Below, one piece after another: positions 32,500-38,789 of a DNA stretch of 43,353 nucleotides. A model generated the notes under the pieces. It saw only the letters and a list, made by a program, of their open reading frames with translations. It did no database searches and had not been told where the DNA came from. The DNA is from an uncultured Oscillospiraceae bacterium (GTDB lineage: Bacteria; Bacillota; Clostridia; Oscillospirales; Oscillospiraceae), in contig CATONV010000014.1 in the NCBI GenBank assembly GCA_951801655.1, positions 1 to 43,353 of the forward strand, in the 5' to 3' direction. Numbering within the stretch: position 1 is the first letter of the stretch; every line of letters starts with the position of its first letter. The translations under genes and the position numbers were made by a program.

Positions 32500-32539
32500 A
32501 AGCCCCTGACACGGCAGACCTGCCGTGTCAGGGGCTTTC
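32500..32539. terminator. Strong bidirectional terminator
   Basis: AAGCCCCTGACACGGCAG pairs perfectly (18 bp) with its complement over a 2-3 nt loop. Leftward it ends in TTGTTTTA and rightward in TTTCT. It ends both the small-gene transcript and the convergent pxp operon. Confidence 0.92.
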
Positions 32540-32557
32540 TCAGCGTATGCGGGGAAA

Positions 32558-33382
32558 TCAACTCTTCTGCTTTTTGGCCTCCAGGTAGTCGTTGAGCTCA
32601 GTATTCAGCACATCGGTGATGAACATGTGGCCGGGGGCGTGGGTGATGACAATGGGGGGCTTGGCGTTTTCCACGGCAGCCTGGGGGGTGACGCCGCAGG
32701 GCCAGAAGACGGTGATCTCGCCGGGGTAGATGTCCACTGCCTCGCCGTAGTCGGGCTTCATCGCGTCGGCCACGCCCACCTCGGCAGGGTCGCCCATGTG
32801 GACGGGCGCGCCGTGAACGTTGGGCATTTTCACCGTGATGTCGTAGGCTTTTTTGGCGTTCTCCGGTGTCATGGGCCGCATGGAACACACCATGGGTCCC
32901 TCAAAGGGCCCGGCCTTTACCGTCTGGATGTTGGTCTTGTACATGGGCACGTTGCGGCCCTGGGCGATGTGGCGTACCTCGATGCCCTCCCGGATGAGAG
33001 CCTCCTCAAAGGAGAAGGAGCAGCCGATGAGAAAGCCCACATAGCCCTCCTTCCAGTAGTCGGAGGCGTCGGTGATCTCCTTGGTGAACACGCCGCCCTC
33101 ATACACCCGGTAGCGGGGGATGTCGGAGCAGATGTTCCCCCCCTCCCCCATGTCGTGGGTATCAGGGGTGCCCTTGATGATCTCCAGAATGGGACAGGGG
33201 AAGGGATTTTTCTTGGCGTACTCCTCAAAGTCGGCGGCGTACTCCGGGGGCAGGATGACCAGGTTGGCCTGGGCGTAGCCCCGGCACATGCCGGCGGTGG
33301 GGAAGTCAATAACGCCCTCCCGGATCAGCTTGCGGACCTCAGACGGCTTCATGTCGATATAGGGGGTAATGTCAAATGCCAT
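32558..33382 (-). CDS. DUF1445 family putative hydro-lyase (YcsI-like)
   Basis: A 274-residue protein of the DUF1445 family (B. subtilis YcsI). Motifs: SEVRKLIREG, GMCRGYAQANLVILP, GTPDTHDMGEGGNICSDIPR, FLIGCSFSFEEAL, MVCSMRPM and ITHAPGHMFITD. It is annotated as a putative hydro-lyase without solid biochemistry; a DUF1445 domain also occurs in the mammalian D-glutamate cyclase protein. It is the last gene of the pxp operon, as in B. subtilis ycsFGI-kipIA. Start ATG 33382 with AAGGAGG; the longer reading to 33469 runs through the repeat. Confidence 0.9.
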   Translation of the reverse strand: MAFDITPYIDMKPSEVRKLIREGVIDFPTAGMCRGYAQANLVILPPEYAADFEEYAKKNPFPCPILEIIKGTPDTHDMGEGGNICSDIPRYRVYEGGVFTKEITDASDYWKEGYVGFLIGCSFSFEEALIREGIEVRHIAQGRNVPMYKTNIQTVKAGPFEGPMVCSMRPMTPENAKKAYDITVKMPNVHGAPVHMGDPAEVGVADAMKPDYGEAVDIYPGEITVFWPCGVTPQAAVENAKPPIVITHAPGHMFITDVLNTELNDYLEAKKQKS

Positions 33383-33408
33383 GATGTTCCTCCTTATTTT
33401 TTTGCCCA

Positions 33409-33524
33409 CCTTACCAAAGGGGGAGGGCCGCAAAGCGGCGGGGGGATTCCGTTGATAGACACGGCTCAATAGGACGGAATCCCCCAGTTATTCGCTTTGA
33501 GAATGCCAGCCCCCTTTGGCAAGG
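33409..33524. repeat. Dispersed inverted repeat, family E, inside the pxp operon
   Basis: Ends CCTTACCAAAGGGGG and CCCCCTTTGGCAAGG, with an inner inverted repeat GGGGGATTCCGT / ACGGAATCCCCC. It is 116 bp, non-coding, and lies between pxpC and the DUF1445 gene. Unlike families A and B only one copy is seen here. Confidence 0.75.
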
Positions 33525-33539
33525 GGGCCTTTTGAGGCT

Positions 33540-34481
33540 TTAAGCGTTGATTTTACTCAGCGCCTTCAGCGCTGAACGTTGGGCCAGCAGCAGGTTTTGG
33601 GCGTACTCCACCGGCACTTTGACAAACTGCACCCTGTCCCCCGCCTTGAGCTGGGCCAGAATGCGGAAATCGGCGGTGATGACGGCGGCAATCTTGGTGT
33701 AGCCGCCGGTGGTCTGCCGGTCGCCCAGCATGATGATGGGGGTGCCGGCGGAGGGCACCTGGATGGCGCCGAAGGCGATGCCGTCGGAGATGATGTCGCC
33801 GCCCTCCTTGTGGGCGATGACCGGGCCGTCCAGACGGCAGCCCATGCGGTCAAACTCGGGGGTGACAGTGTAGGTCTCCTTCAGGAAGGTGTCAATCCCG
33901 GCGTCGGTGAAGTAGTCGTCCTGGGGGCCCATGACAACGCGGAGGGTGTACACTGGCTTAGGGGCGAACTCGGGCTTGAGAATCCGGTCCTCCATGTGGG
34001 GCAGAGCGTCCACAGGGGCCCGGAAGCCGATGACGTCCCCCTTCTCCAGCTTGCGGCCCTTAAAGCCGCCGATTTTGGCCTTCATATAGGTGGACCGGCT
34101 GCCCATGGTAACGGGGATGTCCAGCCCGCCGGCAAAGGCGATAAAGGCCCGGCACCCCGCCTTGGGGGCGGTGAACTTGAGAACCTGGCCCGCCTTGACG
34201 GCCACGGCCTGATAGCCGGGGACGGCCTTGCCGTCCAGGGTGGGACCCAGGTCGCCGCCAGTTACGGCGATGACGTTGGCCTTGTCAAACTGGAGCTGGG
34301 GACCCATCATGGTACACTCCAGCACCGCCTCCCCCTGGTCGTTGCCCACCAGGATGTTGGCCAGGGCGGCGGACCGGGGGTCCATCACCCCGGACACGGA
34401 CACGCCAAACTGCTGGTAGCCGATGCGGCCCTGGTCCTGGACGGTGGTGAGAAGACCAGGGTTTAAGACAGTGATACTCAT
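33540..34481 (-). CDS. pxpC: 5-oxoprolinase subunit PxpC (KipA, biotin-dependent carboxyltransferase fold)
   Basis: A 313-residue subunit. TVLNPGLLTTVQDQGRIGYQ and GVSVSGVMDPRSAALANILV are the family N-terminus; ECTMMGPQLQF, FIAFAGGLDIP, MGSRSTYMKAKIGGFKGRKL and MLGDRQTTGGYTKIA are also characteristic (homologous to allophanate hydrolase subunit 2). With PxpA and PxpB it hydrolyses 5-oxo-L-proline to L-glutamate using ATP. Its start overlaps the end of pxpB by 4 nt. Confidence 0.94.
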   Translation of the reverse strand: MSITVLNPGLLTTVQDQGRIGYQQFGVSVSGVMDPRSAALANILVGNDQGEAVLECTMMGPQLQFDKANVIAVTGGDLGPTLDGKAVPGYQAVAVKAGQVLKFTAPKAGCRAFIAFAGGLDIPVTMGSRSTYMKAKIGGFKGRKLEKGDVIGFRAPVDALPHMEDRILKPEFAPKPVYTLRVVMGPQDDYFTDAGIDTFLKETYTVTPEFDRMGCRLDGPVIAHKEGGDIISDGIAFGAIQVPSAGTPIIMLGDRQTTGGYTKIAAVITADFRILAQLKAGDRVQFVKVPVEYAQNLLLAQRSALKALSKINA

Positions 34482-35218
34482 TTTCCGCCCTCCTTCCTGG
34501 GGTGGCGCTTGACGGCGTAGCCCCCCGCCGCCTCCTGGGCGGCGATTTTGTCAAACTCCGCCTGGTCGATGGCGTAGAACTTGATGTACTGGCCCGCCTG
34601 GGGCAGGATGGGAGTGGCCCGGCCGGCGTCGTACATCCGTACGGGGGTGCGGCCGATGAGCTGCCAGCCGCCCGGGGAGTCGATGGGGTACACGCCGGTT
34701 TGAGAGCCGGCGATGCCCACCGATCCGGCGGGAATCTTCACCCGGGGAGTCTTAAGGCGGGGAGTGGCAATGGCCTCATCCATGCCGCCCAGGTAGGTGA
34801 AGCCGGGAGTAAAGCCCAGCATGTAGATGAGGTACTCGGTGGAGGTGTGGATTTTGATGACCTCCTTCTCCGTCTTTCCCGCATGCTCGGCTACGAACTT
34901 CAGGTCGGGGCCCATCTCCTCCCCGCCGTAGAGAACGGGAATCTCCAGCACCTCACTGGGGGGGATGGTAATCTTGTCCAGCTGGCCCAGCAGTCCTTTC
35001 AGCTTGTCCATGAGGAGGGCGTACCGAATCACCTCCGGGTCGTAGTGGACCATAAGGGAGCGGTAGGTGGGCACCGTCTCCACAATGCCGGGGATGCCGC
35101 TTTTACTCAGGGCAATGTTAAAGGCGCGGATCTGGGCGTTGATGCTCTCACTGATCTCGTTGCCAAACTCCACGCACACCGAGGTATCGCCCGTCAGCAG
35201 AAATCTTACATCAGCCAT
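34478..35218 (-). CDS. pxpB: 5-oxoprolinase subunit PxpB (KipI)
   Basis: A 246-residue subunit of the AHS1/KipI family: RFLLTGDTSVCVEFGNEISE, IVETVPTYRSLMVHYDPEVI, EYLIYMLGFTPGFTYLGGMD and RLKTPRVKIPAGSVGIAGSQ with TGVYPIDSPGGWQLIGRTP. In Bacillus the orthologue also inhibits sporulation kinase KinA (hence KipI); whether this one does is unknown. ATG 35218 with AAGGAGA. It is translationally coupled to pxpC. Confidence 0.94.
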   Translation of the reverse strand: MADVRFLLTGDTSVCVEFGNEISESINAQIRAFNIALSKSGIPGIVETVPTYRSLMVHYDPEVIRYALLMDKLKGLLGQLDKITIPPSEVLEIPVLYGGEEMGPDLKFVAEHAGKTEKEVIKIHTSTEYLIYMLGFTPGFTYLGGMDEAIATPRLKTPRVKIPAGSVGIAGSQTGVYPIDSPGGWQLIGRTPVRMYDAGRATPILPQAGQYIKFYAIDQAEFDKIAAQEAAGGYAVKRHPRKEGGK

Positions 35219-35236
35219 AGAATATCTCCTTTCGCA

Positions 35237-35278
35237 GCTTCAGGACAGGCCCGGGAGGGCCTGGGACTGCCCTGAAGC
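35237..35278. repeat. Hairpin between the Nramp-like gene and pxpB
   Basis: GCTTCAGG / CCTGAAGC with inner AGGCCC / GGGCCT. It lies in the intercistronic gap and probably processes or stabilises the polycistronic mRNA. Confidence 0.6.
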
Positions 35279-35288
35279 GGAGGCTTAT

Positions 35289-36554
35289 TTACTTGAAGAG
35301 ATTCAGAATATTGGGGACGGACTGAATGCCGGAGTACAAAGCGATGACCACAACGACAACGCCCGGAACGATCATCCACATGGGGTGGCTGTAATTCTGG
35401 CCCACAATCCGCTTGCTGCGGCTGGCGATGAGCATAACACCCAGGGTGATGGGCAGAATCAGGCCGTTAAAGGCGCCGGCGACAATGAGCAGCTGGGCGG
35501 CGTTGCCCACGATAACCATCATCAGGGTGGAGAAGGCGATAAAGCCGATCACGCACTGGCGCTCATACTTGGCGATAGCGGGGTGAAGGGTCTTCAGGAA
35601 CGAGACAGAGGTGAAGGCCGCGCCCACCACAGAGGACACGCCCGCAGAGAACAGACACAGGCCGAACAGCCGGTAGCCCAGGTCGCCGGCGGCCAGACGG
35701 AAGGCCTCGGCGGCGGGGTTGCCGCCCTTAGCGGCCTCGGTGATGATCTGAGCGTTCTCAGCTACCCAGGTGGTGCCCACGGTGCAGGTGCCCAATACGG
35801 CCAGGAACAGCAGAATACGGACCAGACCAGAGGTGCCGCACCCCTGAACCACGCTGCGGCGGACATGGCCCACATTTTCAGGCCCGGAGATGCCGGCGTC
35901 CAGCAGGCGATGAGCGCCGGAGAAGGCAATGTAGCCGCCGCAGGAGCCGCCCAGAATGGTGGTCAGAGCGGTGAACATGCCGCTTTCGGTGTTCACCAGC
36001 TTGTCAAAGCTGCCCAGCCCCTTGACAACCTCGCCCATGGGGGGCTGGGACTTGATGGCAACCACCAGCACGGTGATGAGGATGACAGCAGCCAGCACAG
36101 TGGCCACCTTGTCCATGATGGTCTTGGCGTTCTTATTCACAAAGATGATAATGCCCAGACAGCCGGCAATCACAGCGCCGGCCTTCTGATTCAGGCCGCA
36201 CATGGCGTTGAAGCCCAGGGCCACACCGCCCACATTGCCCACGTTGAAGGCCAGGCCGCCAATGGCCACCAGAATGGCGATCACCACGCCCAGGCCGGGC
36301 AGCAGCTTGTTGGCCACATCCTGGGCCCGCATGCCGGACACGGAGACCACGGACCAGATGTTCATCTGGGCGGTAATATCCATCAGGATAACCAGCACGA
36401 TAACCAGCGCCAGGGCTGCGCCGTGCTGTGCGGTAAAGGTAGAGGTCTGGGTCAGAAAGCCGGGGCCGATAGCGGACGTGGCCATCAGGAAGGCCGCGCC
36501 GAACAGCACGGAGCGGCTGGGCTTTGCACCGCCGTTAGCGGGATTGTTGCTCAT
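35289..36554 (-). CDS. Nramp-superfamily transporter (YcsG-like) lacking the metal-binding motifs
   Basis: A 421-residue, 10-11 span protein of the Nramp family. The metal-site motif of TM1, DPGN, aligns with GPGF (residues 30-33) without gaps (IGPGFLTQ against IDPGNWAT). The MPH motif of TM6 is replaced by GGY in SCGGYIAFSGAHR (about residue 205). It sits second in a pxpA-ycsG-pxpB-pxpC-ycsI type operon, as in B. subtilis ycsG. The missing ligands and the context argue for a non-metal substrate, perhaps 5-oxoproline or a related acid (inference). 42 nt separate it from pxpA; RBS AGGAGG before ATG. Confidence 0.88.
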   Translation of the reverse strand: MSNNPANGGAKPSRSVLFGAAFLMATSAIGPGFLTQTSTFTAQHGAALALVIVLVILMDITAQMNIWSVVSVSGMRAQDVANKLLPGLGVVIAILVAIGGLAFNVGNVGGVALGFNAMCGLNQKAGAVIAGCLGIIIFVNKNAKTIMDKVATVLAAVILITVLVVAIKSQPPMGEVVKGLGSFDKLVNTESGMFTALTTILGGSCGGYIAFSGAHRLLDAGISGPENVGHVRRSVVQGCGTSGLVRILLFLAVLGTCTVGTTWVAENAQIITEAAKGGNPAAEAFRLAAGDLGYRLFGLCLFSAGVSSVVGAAFTSVSFLKTLHPAIAKYERQCVIGFIAFSTLMMVIVGNAAQLLIVAGAFNGLILPITLGVMLIASRSKRIVGQNYSHPMWMIVPGVVVVVIALYSGIQSVPNILNLFK

Positions 36555-36596
36555 AAAAGTACCTCCTAAAAGTTCGATTCCTCTCTTTTCAAACGC

Positions 36597-37364
36597 TTAC
36601 ACGATTTCGGCAATGGGGGCAATGGCAACGCCCTCGGCCTCCAGGCGGGCGCGGATGTTTTTGACAAACTCCACCGCAGAGGGGTTGTCGCCGTGGACGC
36701 AGATGGAGTGGGCATCGATAGAGACCTCCTCGCCGGTGATGGCGGTGACCTTGCCCTCGGTGACCATGCGGATGGTGCGGGCAATGGCCTCGTCCTTGTC
36801 GTGGATTACCGCGCCGGGTTTGGAGCGGGGCACCAGGGAGCCGTCGGCCTGATAGGCCCGGTCGGCGAAGACCTCGCTGGCCACCTTCAGGCCAACCTGC
36901 CTGCCGGCCTCCAGCATCTTGCTGCCGGCCAGACCCAGCAAAATCACGTCCTTGTCCACGCTGGCGATGCCCTCGGCGATGGCCAGGGCCAGGTCCATGT
37001 CCTTGCCCGCCATATTATACAGCGCACCGTGGGGCTTGACGTGCTGGAGTTTCACGCCGTTGGCGGCAGTGAAGGCCAGCAGGGCGCCCATCTGATACTG
37101 GATGTAGGCCTTGGCCTCCTTGGGGGAGCAGACCATGTTCCTGCGGCCAAAGCCCATCAGATCGGGGAAGCCGGGGTGGGCCCCCACCGCCACGCCGGCG
37201 GCCTTGCAGGCGGCAACGGTCTTATCCATGACCAGGGGATCGCCCGCGTGATAGCCGCAGGCCACGTTTGCCGAGGAGACATGGGCGATGACCGCTTCGT
37301 CCATCCCGATGGTATAGGCGCCAAAGCTCTCACCCAGGTCGCTGTTCAGATCTACTTTGTACAT
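36597..37364 (-). CDS. pxpA: 5-oxoprolinase subunit PxpA (LamB/YcsF family)
   Basis: A 255-residue subunit with the invariant start [20 protein letters not shown], then [62 protein letters not shown] and SICVHGDNP. These match the PxpA/YcsF family over its full length. First gene of the minus-strand operon. Start ATG 37364 ([11 protein letters not shown]) with AAGGAGGAATT; a longer reading to 37517 overlaps the promoter and is rejected. Transcribed from the promoter at 37518-37546. Confidence 0.95.
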   Translation of the reverse strand: MYKVDLNSDLGESFGAYTIGMDEAVIAHVSSANVACGYHAGDPLVMDKTVAACKAAGVAVGAHPGFPDLMGFGRRNMVCSPKEAKAYIQYQMGALLAFTAANGVKLQHVKPHGALYNMAGKDMDLALAIAEGIASVDKDVILLGLAGSKMLEAGRQVGLKVASEVFADRAYQADGSLVPRSKPGAVIHDKDEAIARTIRMVTEGKVTAITGEEVSIDAHSICVHGDNPSAVEFVKNIRARLEAEGVAIAPIAEIV

Positions 37365-37517
37365 GGGGAATTCCTCCTTAAAATAAAATTCGGAAGCTGA
37401 TACAGTTCTCTCCTTGCTGTAGATTTTGATCTCACTCCTCCCCACATCCTTGCGTCCGCGCTGACGGCGGACACGGCCCCCCTTCCATCTGGGGCCGGGC
37501 ACAAGCCCTGTGGCCAT

Positions 37518-37573
37518 ATCTTACCATGAAGAAGACAGAAATGCAATCATTTTTTGTCTAGAACTGACAAAAA
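37518..37573 (-). promoter_or_regulatory. pxp operon promoter with upstream palindrome
   Basis: Minus strand TTGCAT (37541-37546), 17 bp, TAAGAT (37518-37523). Four bases upstream of the -35 is a perfect inverted repeat TTTTTGTC-7-GACAAAAA (37551-37573), a good candidate activator or repressor site. The leader to pxpA is about 150 nt. Confidence 0.65.
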
Positions 37574-37603
37574 GCGGGCGGCCCACCTGGGGCCACCCGC
37601 TTT
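37571..37603. terminator. GC-rich hairpin between divergent pxpA and AP2 genes
   Basis: AAAGCGGG-GGCCC pairs with GGGCC-CCCGCTTT. It overlaps the palindrome at 37551-37573 by 3 bases. From 37604 to 37724 I see no further feature. Confidence 0.5.
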
Positions 37604-37724
37604 GATCACGCCTGGGCGGCCGGCCTGACAGACAGCCCGGTCCGCCGCAAGATCTCCGTTCCACTAACGAAAACCCGTACTTTTTCGCAGGACGGCGGGC
37701 CGCTAAAAATTTCCTTCATAAGTA

Positions 37725-37753
37725 TTGAAAAGGCCAAATTTTTGTGATATCTT
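37725..37753 (+). promoter_or_regulatory. Promoter of the AP2-type gene
   Basis: TTGAAA, 17 bp, TATCTT. About 65 nt before the preferred ATG. Confidence 0.55.
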
Positions 37754-37823
37754 ATTACTAAGAATCAGTGTCAATTCATTTACAAAAAAGTACACATTTC
37801 TGCAAATGGCAAAAGGCGGGTGC

Positions 37824-38339
37824 ATGCGCAGGATGAGCCACTCAACAAAAAAGTTAGATCTGACAGGCCAAAATTACGGAAAGCTGACTGTTCTGTCCCC
37901 GGCGGAAAAGATTGGGGGCAGGACGGCCTGGCTGTGTCGGTGCGGCTGCGGACGGCAGGTTGCGGTTCGGACGGACCACCTGCGGAGCGGTCACACCGTC
38001 ACCTGCGGCTGTGCCCGTCCGGATTCCAGGGGAAATCCCGCGCCGGTGGGGCTGAGTCGACTGACCTACATCGACGGCACCTGCGTGGAGATGCTGGCGG
38101 CCAAAACGGTGCGCAGTAACAACACCAGCAGGGTGCCGGGCGTGGACTGGCGGGCCTCCAAAGGAGTATGGCGCGCGTCCATCTGCTTCAAGGGCCGGCG
38201 GGTGTACCTGGGGGCAGCTACGGTCGGTTTGAAGACGCTGTCAGGGCCCGGAAACGGGCGGAGGAGGAACTTCATGACAGCTTTGTGCGTGAATTCGCCG
38301 AGACCGTCTCGCAGGAGGCGGCGAAGGGCTGATTCATAG
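37824..38339 (+). CDS. AP2/ERF-type DNA-binding protein, frameshifted at a G5 tract
   Basis: N-terminus KKLDLTGQNYGKLTVLSPAE followed by a Cys cluster (CRCGCGRQV ... TCGCAR), as in small Firmicute and phage AP2-domain proteins; the AP2-like core is SRVPGVDWRASKGVWRASIC, FKGRRVYLG (residues ~105-133). After VYLG the frame runs into non-family residues and stops at 38339. Inserting one G in the tract at 38210-38214 restores GSYGRFEDAVRARKRAEEEL and ends at the TGA at 38330-38332. So it is a frameshifted gene, a slippage-variable gene, or one using programmed -1 shifting. ATG 37833 is an alternative start. DNA target unknown. Confidence 0.75.
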   Translation: MRRMSHSTKKLDLTGQNYGKLTVLSPAEKIGGRTAWLCRCGCGRQVAVRTDHLRSGHTVTCGCARPDSRGNPAPVGLSRLTYIDGTCVEMLAAKTVRSNNTSRVPGVDWRASKGVWRASICFKGRRVYLGAATVGLKTLSGPGNGRRRNFMTALCVNSPRPSRRRRRRADS

Positions 38340-38440
38340 ATCAAAATCAGGAGGGATGACGATGAAACGTGAAGAGCCGCCCTGGGGGCGTCCCGCTGCT
38401 GCTTTTGCGCCGGTGACAGCGGGAGGGCCGTTTGTTCGGC

Positions 38441-38534
38441 CAGGCAGGCGTTTGGGCAAACCACAGGAAACTGTGGGACGCAAAGCTACGGAACTAAGGT
38501 GCCATGGGAAACCTTGGCACTATGTTCGCCGGGT
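38441..38534 (+). promoter_or_regulatory. Cyclic-di-GMP-I (GEMM-I) riboswitch, aptamer 1
   Basis: The strand has the class I core: GGGCAAACC, a P2 hairpin CCACAG-GAAA-CTGTGG with a GNRA tetraloop, GGGACGCAAAGC, CTAAGG, a P3 hairpin GTGCCA...TGGCAC capped by GAAA, and CTATG then GCCGGGTTGC. These match the c-di-GMP-I consensus closely. It precedes a surface-protein gene, a typical target. No separate promoter is obvious between it and the AP2 gene. Confidence 0.9.
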
Positions 38535-38622
38535 TGCAGGTGTAGCAAACCACAGGAAACTGTGGGACGCAAAGCTAAAATTCAGGGGGCTAAATCGTCA
38601 TCGCATCGGGCGACCGCCGACT
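38535..38622 (+). promoter_or_regulatory. Cyclic-di-GMP-I riboswitch, aptamer 2 (tandem)
   Basis: A second copy follows 89 nt later. It shares with aptamer 1 an identical 33-nt block (38456-38488 and 38545-38577) covering GCAAACC, the GAAA-capped P2 hairpin and GACGCAAAGCTA. Its P3 arm differs: GGGGGCTAAATCGTC pairs with GGGCGACC. The 5' side has TAGCAAACC instead of GGGCAAACC, so it may bind more weakly or be decayed. CCGCCG-ACT-CGGCGG follows. Confidence 0.7.
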
Positions 38623-38693
38623 CGGCGGCCCGGACCGGAGACACCGGACCGGGGCAGGCTGTCACAGCCCGCCCGAGGCCTCTGCGAAGCCCG

Positions 38694-38774
38694 GCAAAGT
38701 CCGGTTTCACAGACTTTGCGACGACGACATGCCAGCCCGGCTGCCGGATACTTTGCATCCGATTATTTGCAAAG
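38694..38774 (+). promoter_or_regulatory. Candidate riboswitch expression platform next to the RBS
   Basis: Four mutually complementary segments: GCAAAGTC (38694-38701), GACTTTGC (38712-38719), CTTTGCA (38751-38757) and TGCAAAG (38768-38774), the last directly before the AAAGGA of the next gene. Alternative pairings could expose or mask this region. No T-run terminator is present, so translation control is more likely (inference). Confidence 0.45.
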
Positions 38775-38789
38775 AAAGGAAGAATGACT

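Noticed and set aside
38356..38787. Open frame covering the riboswitch
   Set aside because: It has a passable RBS, but the sequence is explained by two riboswitch aptamers and the peptide is low-complexity Arg/Pro.
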